A stretch of DNA of 64,000 nucleotides from Trichoplusia ni (Eukaryota; Arthropoda; Insecta; Lepidoptera; Noctuidae). Below are positions 1-12,384 of the stretch, in pieces (the first letter of the stretch is position 1; every line of letters begins with the position of its first letter). The DNA is taken from positions 17,439,657-17,503,656 of the forward strand of contig NC_039482.1 of the NCBI RefSeq assembly GCF_003590095.1, given 5' to 3'. A program made the translations under genes and the position numbers. The notes under the pieces were generated by a model that saw only the letters and a list, made by a program, of their open reading frames with translations, did no database searches and had not been told where the DNA came from.

Positions 1-2002
1 TTACACGATATTCTATAAATATTTCCCTTGTTGTTCTACCGTGCTTGTTAGTTAATAATGTAAGAACTTAGGTGTACCCCAGGGAACTGTGTTGGGTCCT
101 TTAATTATTTGAATTTATATGAAGTACTTAAAAACCTTTAATAATTTACAATGGTTTCTGTTTAAAACCAACCAGAATTAAATTTTTATGATCTATATGA
201 ATGGGGATGTTGTGAGTTTTATTTAAGGAATGTTGAAAATTTGTCTACGCTTACACAACATTTACAACACACTAAATGTTAGAAAATGTATTTAAGGAAA
301 ATGATTAACTGGATATTATTTAAGACAGTATTACAGTGACGGTAGTGTTAGATAGTAATAACATATTGTAAGTATCGTCGTTCTTTCCCTGTGTTTGAAG
401 AATGATGACATCCTGTCTGACGTAACTAAACGTGATTTCAAGTGAGAGTACTGTCTATAAGTCTTTTCTACGTCCTTTTCTATGTCATTTAATGTTAGTG
501 TTATAATAGAGACTAGTTTATCGTGTGACGTCACAGTGTGAACACGGCCTTCTACAGGCATCGTTACTTTCAAAGATTTTAGGTAATGCCTTCTCACAAT
601 TGAAAGAATACTCTCACGACTTGAGATAATCGGAAATCTTCAAGTTCAGTATTCCCTGGATTGTGTCAAAGTTAGACTTAAGTAAGTATAAGTGAAGACT
701 ACTGTTACTATTATTAAAAATATTGGCTGTTTTAAATATTTAAAAATATTAAAAAATATTTTGGTGATTTCCACTTACCTTTATACTTATGCACAATTTT
801 TAAAAAGTATTATCACTAAAAGGCTGTCGCATATCTTATTTATATTAAGGTTTAAATTATTACTCGTGTAGATAGGACCTTTTATTTATTAAGTATCGTC
901 TTCCCTTTCACGTATGTTTTGTGATTCTTCTTCTTATTTAAATAGATTAGTGTTAAGATTGAAATATATTTATCAATGAATTAATTGGATTGCAATAATT
1001 AATTACGGAAAAAAGACAGAGAAATATAAATTAATATTGTAATTTGATTACAATCATTGTGAGATACTTATGAAAAATTTAAAAAATTGATAACTACGCT
1101 TCGATTTTAAAATCTCTTATGAAATATCCAATTAGGATTTTTGATGAATACGTAATTATAAAAGAAAATAGTAACGTTGAAACTACCTCTTCACTTGAAA
1201 TTCTAAATATTGCAGATAATAAAGTATCAAATATATTAAGTGTTGTAATTATATCTGTATCGGATACTTCATATTTATTTTGGTAAAACAAATATTATCG
1301 TACTTATTAATGATCACTCTGTATAATAAGGTTTGTGTTAGTTTACATGTATAACAATAATTAAATGATAAATGTTACTTTCTTAATATATTTTCTTGAC
1401 ATTAGATACATAGTCAATCATTTAAAATTAAATATTATGCAATGTTAGATTAATCGTATTATAGGTGCTTAAAAATATTTTGTATCATTCAATCAAATGT
1501 ATATTTTTTGAAATTTAAAATTAAGTTCCTTACACATATCAGTTCGAATTATTTCTATTAATTTAAGTGTCGTGAGATTGGCACCTATTTGATTTTATGC
1601 TATGTATAATATAGAAGGCCTTAAGGTTTTTTGAAAATAATTTATTCTTTGTAACTGTCAAGCGTTTTGCTTATAACCAATAATTGCCAAAACAATTATT
1701 TAACAGTTGCGCTGCAATTTGACGGCTCATTTAAACCACATATTAACTGATTTAATTAGCTAATAAATTCAGAAAGTTTAATAAAAGCACACTAATAAAA
1801 GTTCTTAATGCAAAACAATGCAGAAAGTCTCAATTTGGATTGAATCCAACTGCTAATTTTAGTGTTGAAACGACCATTGGTAATAGCGTAGCATTTGTAA
1901 ACGCTATTGATATGATCGACTTCAAATGTTTTGGGAGTGGCGCCAAACTCACGACACTTTTGTGAAACTTTTTAGTTCTACTAGTCAAGACGCTAGACTA
2001 TT
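1..2002. other. AT-rich intergenic DNA, no gene seen
   Basis: This stretch is AT-rich with only short open frames (up to about 88 codons) that have no recognisable domain, no convincing splice context and low-complexity composition. I see no tRNA, terminal repeat or conserved protein match in it. Confidence 0.6.
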
Positions 2003-2010
2003 TGTACAAT

Positions 2011-2200
2011 CATTGCCGTATTATCCATAAGGCACTTTTGGCCAGTGCCTAGGGGCCCACTATGAGCACAGCACTCCCGATAAAACAAAGAAAAAAAAAC
2101 AGGGCTTGTAAAAATTCCTAAATTTCGTTGTTGTGGTATGGAAAAGGGGGCCCCGAAACGAACTGTGCCTAGGGGCCCCGAGATGGTTTATCCGGCCCTG
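2011..2200. mobile_element. non-autonomous hAT element (MITE), 190 bp
   Basis: The right end read inward starts CAGGGCCGGATAAACC and continues into a CTCGGGGCCCCTAGGCA-like block; the left end (CATTGCCGTATTATCC) is a decayed copy of the same terminus, followed by a second TGCCTAGGGGCCC block. CAGGG-type ends with 8-bp target duplications are characteristic of hAT transposons. The flanking octamers 2003-2010 (TGTACAAT) and 2201-2208 (CTTACAAT) agree at six of eight positions. There is no transposase inside, so it is a passenger element. The unequal decay of its two ends suggests an old insertion. Confidence 0.7.
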
Positions 2201-2208
2201 CTTACAAT

Positions 2209-5051
2209 CAAATTATTGTTAAAAAGATACTGAACTACTGACGTTAATATTTAAATCCTTAGGAAGGATAAAATAGTTCATTTCTTTTCAGGATTTCGTA
2301 ATTTAAAATGTATTCTGACTTAGTTAATTTAGTCTCAGTTTAAAACCTTCACCCTTTTATTTTTATTTAAGCCTGTGTAGACAACAAACAATCGATTTGC
2401 AAAATAGTAATTTTACTTTCAATCAAACAAGTTTTTTTTTTTCTTTTTTATTTAGCGTCTTATTTGATATAGATTTGGATTGATTTTTCGATGTTACCGC
2501 TGATTATTAATTTACTGTATGTACCTATAAATATTTTAGGAAATTCTTGAGAGGTCATCGGGTAATAGAAATAGTAATATAATTATTATTGTTGCAACAG
2601 TACTATGTTTGAACTAATTTAAGTAAAACAAGCTAGTACGTTTGACGTAGTTAAAGCTTAAAGTTACAAGTTATGTGATGGAATTGCAATTATTATTGAA
2701 TGATGGCAACGGATTTCAGGAAAAAAAACACAATTCCAGGGGAATGAATCCTTTTTTGTGATGAAGCATTTAGTTCCTTTGACGAAAAGTTGGACAGATT
2801 AACAGTTTGATGATACAATGATCAAAGAAGGGACTTAAACAAAAAATAATTCAGTTTTAAGGATTGCCAAGAATAAAATGTCAAGCCCAAAAAAAACTAG
2901 AGCAAAAACAACATTTGAATTTTAAATTAGTAAATTATACGATTTACATTAAAAATTAATTATAGGCGCGATAATATCGATCAAATATTTAAATATTGAT
3001 ACTTACCTAACAAAACTTTGGCTGTGAATGAAAACTACTTATCATATTAAATGTAATAATAAAGTCTACAAATAAGATACTACTGTCTATTATCAATTAA
3101 TTCCCGATGGCCTCAAAGTAAAACAAAATAGATTTTGTTGGAGAATTTTAAAAATGTCGCTGAGTGATGAAAACAGATATTTATTGCACAAAATTGAGCT
3201 GTAACTGCCAACATAAAGAATTATCGTACCTTACAAAATAGATATAAATAATTATAATTTTGTAAATCTATTAAGGAGGTCGTATAGTTCAATGGCCGGT
3301 TTGACAAATCAAATGATTGTTTCTGTATTTCACTGAGCGGCATTATATATATACCTGACTAAGTATTAATGATAACATATATGTTTAGATATTCATGTAA
3401 TATATAGATTATTTTCGTGTTTACTGTAGTCTGTGTTACCCTAGTTTACGGCCGGTGAGAGCATTGAAACCTTTTTATTTCGGTATATGAATCTGGGGGG
3501 CTACCACAATTTTCAGAAAGTAAATGTTCCAGTTGTGAAAAGGACACGTCTCATACGCAGCAGTATGATAGGTAGCAGCAGGGTGATAGGCTCATAACAA
3601 CAAGTCTTAGTGCCTCTTGAGAGGCGATGGCAGGCCCTCTGGTGCCCAAAGCCAGAGTCGCGCAGAGCATGCGCGAGAGATCCCGCAGCTCCAGTTCAGG
3701 CAGTAGATATGGCCCGAGGTGTTTTTAGGCGGTGAGAGTCCGGCCGCCGTGCCCTCGACGTGGGTTGGAGTCATTAGCGTTTCACCCCGAAATAAAAGAA
3801 AAAAACGTCGCCATGTTGGCCTACCTTATCTCCTGAAGTAAAACCGTTCTAGTTGTAGAGCAAAAAGCTCTACGCTGTGTAAACAAGCTGTTATATCTTC
3901 TAATACTCTAAACAAAAATGATTTGTTTGTTTACAATGTTATTTGAGAAGTTGCAGATACTGAAAAAGCTATTTTTAGATAACACTTGCATTTTTATGAT
4001 TGATTAATCATCTCATCCCCTTTGTTCGTAAGGAAAAAATTGAACAATGTTTTGAAAATGGAGTTTATTTTTCTCGCCTTCAATTCATACTTAACAGCCA
4101 GCCGTGAGTAGCTTCTCTGTGAATATGACGTATTATATTTCGTCAACTAACTATACAGGGCAGTGCACAAAGAAAGCAAGACACTTAAAACTTAAAAGCG
4201 ACCGTTTAATAAGTATTGTTTCTAAATATTACGGCTAACATCCTGACAAAAGATTTTAGCTCAACAAAAATTAAGCCTGGAGCTATTCTGTCTACTGAAT
4301 AGGTATTAGTTTCTCCCTATCAATTTTGGGAACCTACAAAATGTATTCATTTCATTACAGTGATGTTTTATTTATGAGGCTGTTATTCATTAGCTGATGA
4401 AATTCAATAGACTTGGACATTATGATAACAAAATGGTGTCTTTTGGGCAAAACATTGTCTTAAATAACGGTTATGTACTACGAAAAAAGGTATTTGTTTT
4501 GAAGGTATTATGAGATTACGCTCAGTGAAATAATTTAATTAATAAATAACTAAAGAGTTATTTACTTAATTATGTTATTTATTTCACGTAATTAACGCGT
4601 ATAATTAAATACATCTCTAGGTGTTTGCGAATTAATAACGGGTCCCGCAACAATGTTCTGAGCACAAGGTTTGGGCAGCAAGGCAAGTACAACAGACAAA
4701 TAAGAATGCTAACGGTCTCTTAAAGTACGACAGTTTCGGAAGCAACGCGTACACGTAGAACGATGTCTCCTCAATACTCAATACTCAATACTCAATATTT
4801 TTATTGCACTCCATATGTTCAACAGGTGTTACATAATATAAGTATAGTACACTATGGACCCTGTAGGGCACGGCAATGTAGGAGAGAGGAAGATGCTAAC
4901 TTTATTTAGATTATGTATCATAGATTATTTTTATTTATTAAGTGGTTGTTTTATTCTATTTATTTTGTAATGTTATTATTTTTATCTATGAGAATGTTAC
5001 TATATATATTGTATAGAGGTTCCTCCTGTGCTAGTATAATTACAACTGTAT
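2209..5051. other. intergenic DNA with one GC-rich repeat-like block
   Basis: No gene is seen. A GC-rich block at about 3595-3790 stands out from its AT-rich surroundings and resembles a fragment of a dispersed element, but I cannot name the family and it has no long open frame. At about 4770-4796 a 7-bp unit (ACTCAAT) is repeated nearly four times. Confidence 0.45.
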
Positions 5052-5282
5052 GGCTTTAGTCAGACGAATCGCATTTGAACTGTAATCCAAACGCAAATTT
5101 CAGTTTGAACGCAGTTGACACGACTGCAATAGAACTGCCAACCAAACGTGCAGTTCAATTGCAATCGGCGTGCTTTCAGACTGTACATATTATGGTTTGC
5201 AGTGTCAACTGCATACTAACTGAACTTGAACCGCAATTTGCGGTTCTATTGCAGTTGATATGCGGTCCGTCTGTCTAAAGCC
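5052..5282. mobile_element. MITE with imperfect terminal inverted repeats, 231 bp
   Basis: The first 22 bases (GGCTTTAGTCAGACGAATCG..) and the reverse complement of the last 22 (GGCTTTAGACAGACGGACCG..) agree at all but a few positions. The interior is full of CAGTT/AACTG-type words that can pair with one another, so the whole element is a weak palindrome. It is open in one frame for 67 codons but encodes nothing recognisable. I could not fix a clear target-site duplication, so the superfamily stays open. Confidence 0.6.
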
Positions 5283-7020
5283 TTAACGGCTTAGTTTAAG
5301 AAGTGCTGGACTCCTTGTAAGTCTGGTGTATAAACGCGTAACAAATCAAAAAGTTTAACTAGGCGACTGCTCTGAAATCCTTTTCCAGAAACTGTGTAAA
5401 GTTCATCTTGGTCTTACTATCGGATGATTAGAAGTGTGTGTATTCTGCGAATTTCAAAAGGTTTCAATGTACCCACCTGGCCGTATCCTCACCACTGTCG
5501 TTGTTAAACTGCCTTCCTTATTGTTGTACCCTTCAAAATAAAGTTGTTATTGTAAAGTTTCATTGTGTGTTTTATTTACGTAGGACCATTTCGTTTATGC
5601 GATCCTCCACTGTTATGGGCCTGTTTAGAAGGTTATTTGATTGCTCATAAACTGAAGAATCAACTGGTCAAGTGCAAGTCCGACTCGCCACACTAAGTAG
5701 CCAAAAAATTGACAAAGGAAAAAGAAATCTGTTAGATGAGGGTGGGTAATTAATTATTTATGTATAGTGTACTTACAGCTTAAAAGATAAAACTTAATAA
5801 ATAAACAACCATACTTGTCATTATTGTCACCTAACAAATATGTGGCCACTTGGCTTAATAATATAGTTTCCTTCACTGGAGGTTCACTGGTGGATTACCA
5901 CCTCGGTAATCCACCTCATAAGGAAAGAATTTGGAATAAGAACGCATGGGTAACAAACCATGGGTATTTTCCTCTAACCTTTATAATGTCCCTAACGATA
6001 AAATTAAAATTATCACATCCGGTACTCAATTAGGTAGCCACTACTAGGTTATTGTTAAAAATAAAACAATGCATTATAGCAGTCCGTTTCCTTATTTGTC
6101 CCATGTAAATATGGGTATCATGGAAACAAACTTGTTTCAAGAATTTTTAATAACCTTAAAATTGTTTTATTTTATTTGGCAACTTTATTCAGCCAGGCCG
6201 AATTTAATTTAAACCTCTAGTCAGGGCGCCAAATTAAACACAAAAAAAAAAACAGTTTAATAACATGCACATTTACAGCTGAATTATGAATCTGAGAAAC
6301 TTGCAAAAACCATGTGATCTTCGTTTTGTGATGTAAAGAACAGCTAAAACCTATTTTAGTAAAATTTATTACTCTATTTTATTGCACAGTAATTAAAGAT
6401 CGGACAATCACCCATCCATGGAATATTACCCATTAGACAGCTCGTAATCAATGAAAGATAACACACCCTGTTCATATAGACCATTTTATAAACCGATGTA
6501 ATCCCACACTTATCTACGTATTATCAAAATTGGTCTAGCATTTAATGATATGATTTTAAATGATAATCATTTCAAATATTGTAACTTAATTATGTTCTTG
6601 CAACTGTTTGCTGATGCGGTCTTTTAGTTTTTTTTTTATCGGAATCAGGTAGTTTGGCCATACGCAGTCGGTGCACGATGAATTGCTATGCTATGCATTC
6701 TCCTCCGATAAAGTGGGTGACAACGACGATTCCGACGATAAACTAAAATACATACCTATATATTTACACTTTTAATATGTATATTGATTAACAGTAGTTT
6801 ACATATTTTAGGTGTCAACGTACAGAAAAGCTTCAAGTAATTGCTGCTGCCAGACGATTCACCTGACAATATTGGCTACATAATAGCCAACGACAAGAAA
6901 TACCATATCATACAGCCATAGCTTTTGCATTCGAATTTTAAGTTTACTATTCCTCTACCATGCGTAACCATTAACACTATTCTTCCCTCTCGCTCACTCT
7001 TACTATTCGGTTGGTTCATT
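5283..7020. other. intergenic DNA, no gene seen
   Basis: No coding gene or RNA gene is recognised. A block near 6640-6740 shares words such as TGAATTGCTATGC with blocks near 19,610 and 46,375, which points to one degenerate dispersed repeat family. Confidence 0.4.
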
Positions 7021-7188
7021 CTGATTTCTGATTAGTCAGTGTCGATCTGTCAGTCTCGCGGTACGCGCTGCGTTGGCGTGACGCGTGCCCAAATGTTTTG
7101 TTGACAAATTATTTATAGCTCCGAAACTTAAAACACATGTGTAAACAGTGATATGTGGAATAATTGGATTTGTCTTTTATAAAAAACT
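7021..7188 (+). promoter_or_regulatory. candidate promoter and noncoding first exon
   Basis: Two arthropod initiator-like TCAGT motifs (7036-7040 and 7050-7054) lie at the edge of a CpG-containing patch (about 7050-7085) in otherwise AT-rich DNA. About 135 bases downstream is a good splice donor, ACT|GTAAGTTA, with the exon ending at 7188. The transporter gene at 15.1 kb has a splice acceptor at 15,115-15,116 ahead of its start codon, so it must have an upstream noncoding exon, and this is a candidate. The link is inference; no classic downstream promoter element was found at the expected spacing. Confidence 0.25.
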
Positions 7189-8195
7189 GTAAGTTAATTC
7201 AACTTTTATTCATATTGTTTGTTTTAAAATTATGAGGTAACTATAATCTTGATCAAAGTTTGTGATTAAATTTGGGGGTTATGCATTTAATTTATAAAGA
7301 TTACATTATTTTAGGGTTATGATAATGCATTTACCTATAAATATGGAGTGTTATGGAATCAAATAAGAACATGGTATATTGACCTTAGTTGTGTAGAAAC
7401 TTATTACGGTTGGAATATTATTATATTTATGTTGTTTAAATTTCTGACTCCTTATTTAGGAATGTTTGAATGGCTCACGAAAAACTAGGTACATATGTGA
7501 AGTAGTCCTGTCCTCAGCTCAGCTTGCTTACTATAATTATTATCTCGTGTAACATTATTTAGTTTTTATCATCATCGCGTGACACATTTACTATATCTTT
7601 GTGCCTACTTAAATGTAGTATTAATCGTTTAAAAGCAGAGTGTTCGGTAAACATTTCATGAGATATGATAAATGACTTCATTTTTACAGAATTCATGCGA
7701 TTTTTTAAATCGTTATTAGCATTAGGTACATAATAATTCATATTTTTTGTCAAGTCTATAAGTATTTATGATATTTTATATCATAGTTTTGTGTGCGACT
7801 AATAGATACATTGAAAAGTGCGATATTATTCATCCCAATACATAGTACTCAATGTTGTATACAATTTAGATACATATTTGTATATAAAGCGTCCTTTCAC
7901 AAACAAAAGCACAAGTTGCGTCTACAGAAATAGCTACAAGCTTCTAGATTAGACGAATCGGTACCTAAAGGCACAAAGAGAAAGGCAGAGAGAGGGAGTC
8001 GGGAGTAAGAAACTCGGCACTCTTTCCTCACAGACAATACAACTGGTTCCTTTAGGTTCGACGGCCTTACAAACACTTCACTATACTACGCAATTATTCT
8101 CATAAGTCTAAGTTTACTGTTCTGTCAAACTGTCCAATGTCCAAAGACAACGGACCTATAATGACACAAGTTTGTAGTACAGTTTTATTTAACAA

Positions 8196-8391
8196 CTAGC
8201 TTTTCGCCCGTGGCTTCGCCCGCTTCGAGGTCGGTTATATCGCGTTTCCAAGAGAACTCTTCAAAAGTCCGGGATAAAAACTATCCTATGTCTTTCTCAA
8301 GGTCAACTCTATCTCTGTTCCAAGTTCAGTGGTTTAGACATAAAGCGTAACAGACAGACAGAGTTACTTTCACATTTATAATTAGTAAGGA
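8196..8391 (-). mobile_element. short non-autonomous Helitron (Lep1-like)
   Basis: On the minus strand the element begins with TC and ends in CTAG, preceded by a GC-rich hairpin-forming stretch (GGGCGAAGCCACGGGCGAAAAG region). It sits between a host A and a host T. TC..CTRR ends and insertion between A and T without target duplication are hallmarks of Helitrons. The interior carries moth-typical words (a CAGACAGACAGAG tract and a GTCCGGGATAAAAAC block). There is no Rep/helicase, so it is non-autonomous. Confidence 0.65.
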
Positions 8392-8574
8392 TCCAAGCTG
8401 AGGACTAAAGTTAGCAAAGACTAAAATTATAGTCAAATATCAAATGGAGCGTAAAAAAAATTATAACTATACGGAGCTTTTATGCTGAAGTGATTCTTGT
8501 TTCGCGTATTACGAGTAACTAGGTACAAGCCCATTATGTTTACCAACATAATGAAATCAGATAATCCCACTATC

Positions 8575-8716
8575 CCACTTCCTACTAATATTTTAAACGC
8601 GAAAGTAAACATATACATATGCATGTATGGATGTTTGTTCCTCTTTCACGCGAAAGTCACTGAACGGATTTCTATAGACGAAACTAGGTACACGGATAGT
8701 TTATAGCCAGCATAAT
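8575..8716 (+). mobile_element. fragment of a Helitron-like repeat
   Basis: The words ACTAATATTTTAAACGCGAAAG and TGTTCCTCTTTCACGC match the 5' part of the more complete element at 10,030-10,242. The copy is cut short after the CACGGATAGTTTATAG word. No terminal CTRR is visible, so it is a fragment. Confidence 0.4.
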
Positions 8717-10029
8717 TTTCGGACTTGACTTGCTGCATTTCAGACATTCCAGCTGACATTCCATTTGCATATGCTTTAAATATTATGGATGCGACCATGG
8801 TATCGCAGCGTGTCTATTGAGATGTATAACTATGCGCGCATCGGTCATGGACCTATTTCAATTAAAGTGACGCATGGTAATGTTTGCAATATAGACACAC
8901 AGCAATTGATGCGTCTGGCGAGTCTATTAATAGCAGTAATCAGTCAAATCAATCAAAGTGATGGATCGTCATGTTCAGTGAAATATATTAATGTAACTAT
9001 GATACCCAAACAGGCAACAATTCCTTCCTAGGCATGAACTAGCAAAGATTCTCTCTTCACTGACACTATTTCCTCTACAATACTGAAATTAATCAAAAGT
9101 ATTAGTTTACTGCTTAGCATAGTGCAAACTTGGTTTAAATTTTTAAAGAATTAGCTAAAACGATGTCAATGATCACGATTTATCGCGCGTCTGACCTTGA
9201 AAATACGGTAGTCACTCTTATATTATGTAAATACTATAAATAGTAATACTCTTATTTGCAGCTGTTACTGATAGTAAACGTTTTACATAAAATGTATTAA
9301 CATTGAAGATTAAGTTGAGCCTTTGGCGATGTAGAAAGGAGGATGTGAGAAGTAGGTATGTGACCTTCAGTTTCGGCTTCATGGAAAATAACATTATTTT
9401 TCGCCATTCAAACTTGAATCTTTTCCCGTAATCTTATGACATTCGTTTCTAATAAGTGGTGTAGTTCTATATCGACAAACGAATTATTAATTTGGACGAA
9501 GACCGCAGTCTAAAAAACATATTTTTTTTATACAGTGGTGTGTTTACAATTGATTTCTCCTTTCCTTTCCTCCTCTAAGCGTAAAGCATAAAACTATAAA
9601 TTAGCCATAAGATTGAATCGTTTTTCGTAGATACCTTCGATTATTTATGACTTTTTATGCCCTGACGAATGTCGTCTTTGCCAAACTTTATACTGGTTAA
9701 AAATAGTCTCCCAGGAAAAACAAGAATAAGTTAGCTACACTCTCCAAAACAACTTCATTACTAGGAAGTGCAAAAGCGACAGAAAACTCTTTATCAAGCA
9801 TTGATTGTCCAAATATTTAGATTTAGATTAAATTATAGCAGGTCGGGAGTTCAAGTTGAACATCACGTTATAATAAATAGTTAATTAGTGACGTCATAAA
9901 ATCATACGGGTAGACGCTGATCGGGATGAGAGGTAGATTTTGAATATACTGAGATTAAAGTATGTAGTTAAGTTAACTGTACTAATAGGCCGATGACCCT
10001 AAAAGAAAACTGCTATAAGTAGTAATCTA

Positions 10030-10242
10030 TCTTAATGTTTTACTAATATTATAAACGAGAAAGTTTGGATGTATGGATAATTGTTCCTCTTTCACGCAAA
10101 AACTACTGAACGAATTAAGATAAAACTGCCTACACAGACATTTTATATCGTGGATCAAAACATAGGATGGTTTAAACCCGATTTCATGTTCCTGTGGGGT
10201 CATTTTCGATTTGTCACGGGTGGCCCCGCGGGCAACAATTAG
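10030..10242 (+). mobile_element. short non-autonomous Helitron
   Basis: It begins TC after a host A, has the ACTAATATTATAAACGAGAAAG start shared with the 8.6-kb fragment, and ends in a GC-rich CCCCGCGGGCAACAA stretch followed by TTAG and a host T. The last tetramer departs by one base from the CTRR consensus. No coding capacity. Confidence 0.5.
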
Positions 10243-10675
10243 TTTTTTTAATAGATTAATATAATTCGATTTGATTTGACATGTTTCTTCTTTTGTCCTT
10301 TTTGAACCTGGGCCGCGTTATACCTTTAAGACATACTAGCTGGACGTCGGAAATCGACCAAGGTCTGAATCTCAGAAAAGCACTGACCTAATTTTTTACA
10401 TAATTCTGTAACAAATCGTCGAGGGCTATTTTTAAAACTAAAATAACATGTCTAATACTGTTTATCCGTTCGTAAAATACATAAATCAGTCAAATTCTAA
10501 AACTTTTAACTAATCTCGCACACCTACAGATGTATATGATTCATCAGTATAAGCATGATGTTTTCTATTTATAGCCAAACTATTTGCATAATTTATTGTG
10601 AGGTTAGAATGCATGGAAATTAATGTTTCCATGTGTGTAATCATGACGTCATGTCATACACGTATTATCACTACA

Positions 10676-11060
10676 TAGTATAAAACAAAGTCGCTTTTTC
10701 TGTCATGTGTCATGTCGTATGTCCCTATGAACGCTTAAATCTTTAAAACTACGCAACGGATTTTGATGCGGTTTTCAACAATAGATAGAGCAATTCTTGA
10801 GGAAGGTTTTAGTGTATAATAAGTTTAGGTTTTGTGTAAACTGACAATATTACAACGATATTAGTTAAACATGTCGGAAAAAATTAAGCCATTCGAGAGC
10901 TTTCCTCGAGAACGCTGCCAAAACCTTTTGAGTTACAACAAAACTATGTATGGCGGGTTTGTACCTCTTTAATAAATCTACAAAAAAGTCCGCGGTGGTA
11001 TATGTCTATCTTCCAAGGATAACCCACAATAACCATTTTTATGTGTTTTCTTAATACAGT
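10676..11060. repeat. dispersed moth repeat fragment
   Basis: The block holding CAACGGATTTTGATGCGGTTTT-like sequence and GAGGAAGGTTTTAGTGTATAA is a word set that recurs across lepidopteran genomes. Ends cannot be defined here and no protein is encoded, so I give only an approximate span. Confidence 0.35.
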
Positions 11061-11271
11061 AAAATTATGGGTTATTTACGAACCTATTTTTAACAATACA
11101 GTATTAATCCTTATCCTAATAAATAAGTTAGATATATTATACATGTAATATAGAACAAAATTGACTTTTACACTACACCAAAAAAGTGAATAGGTAATGA
11201 GTTATCGTAATATTAAAATCTCCGCGCGAGAAATTAAAAATCGATGAAACGTAGCGAAGATATCGTTGGCA

Positions 11272-11515
11272 TCTATATACTAATATACTTATATATACTA
11301 ATATATAAAGCTGAAGAGTTTGTTTGTTTGTTTGTTTGAACGCGCTAATCTCAGGAACTACTGGTTCAAATTGAAAAAATATTTTTGTGTTGAATAGACC
11401 ATTCATCGAGAGAGGTTTTAGGCTATATATCATCACGCTGCGACCAATAGGAGCGAAGAAAAAGTCATAACTTATATCTTCTAACCACGCAGACGAAGTC
11501 GCGGGCAACAGCTAG
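11272..11515 (+). mobile_element. non-autonomous Helitron, copy 1 of 5
   Basis: Starts TC after host A (11271) and ends CAGCTAG before host T (11516), with a GAAGTCGCGGGC stem just upstream of the end. The body is shared with copies at 18,192, 33,830, 40,679 and 50,811: AAGCTGAAGAGTTTGTTTG, GAACGCGCTAATCTCAGG and CATCACGCTGCGAC blocks. Its 5' end carries a small local duplication of the TATACTAATATA start. Noncoding. Confidence 0.7.
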
Positions 11516-12316
11516 TACATTATAACACTTGATAATTAATGTAGTAAACAAAGTAGCTTCGTATTTATTAGATCTAGACTTTTTCGTTAGACATTACCCT
11601 TTCCTACCAGTCGATACCGGCCGATGTAACTTGGCACTTCGGAAAGTGGCAATAGCTTGTAGATCTGTATCTAAATTAAATAACAGTTTTTACTGTGACA
11701 TTATATTTTGGTGGGAAACTGTTAGGTAATATAATAATATTGGTCCACTTATATAATTGTTGATAATAATAATTAATAAGTTCATTATCACAATCACGAC
11801 GGCGGCGTCGAGTCGTAAAATTTATCACTTTTTAATCTAATATATACACAATTATTACGCGAGATAAATATAATATTATTATCTAGAGTAATAATTCTAA
11901 CAAATGTTATTATTTATTTGCAGCAATTGTTTGTTACGTCACCATGTCACAGGTACAATATTAATGACTGCCATACAGAGCACGTTAACAAGAAAAGGAG
12001 AAAGGTGACGAATGCCCAAAAAGTAAAAACCAGTCTAAAAAAACATACTTTCCCGTAAGTAATTACATATCGATCAATGTTTTTGTAACAACATCGCTTA
12101 GTACCATTATAAAGTATTTTAACTACTACACTGGTATGTGTTTTTAATATTATAGTAAATGCCCATTAACACCTTTAAAAAATACACCTATTTGATCACA
12201 TAACATACACATTTTATCATCCACTCAGAAAAAACCTAAGTATGAAACTTGGCTAACAATTAGAGCAATTTTTTATAAAAATCTTTGAGTCTCATTAACT
12301 GGTTTTTAACTCATAA

Positions 12317-12384
12317 AACCATGAATAAACAGGCTTCAATTTAAGCCTGTTTATTCATGGTTACCTAGTACAATTACTAGGTAA
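12317..12384. repeat. two overlapping perfect hairpins
   Basis: A 20-bp perfect stem (12317-12336 with 12343-12362, 6-base loop) is followed, overlapping by two bases, by a 10-bp perfect stem (12361-12370 with 12375-12384, 4-base loop). The first arm reads AACCATGAATAAACAGGCTT. The stems do not extend outward, so this is shorter than a usual microRNA precursor. It may be a decayed palindromic element or a cruciform-prone site. Confidence 0.75.
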
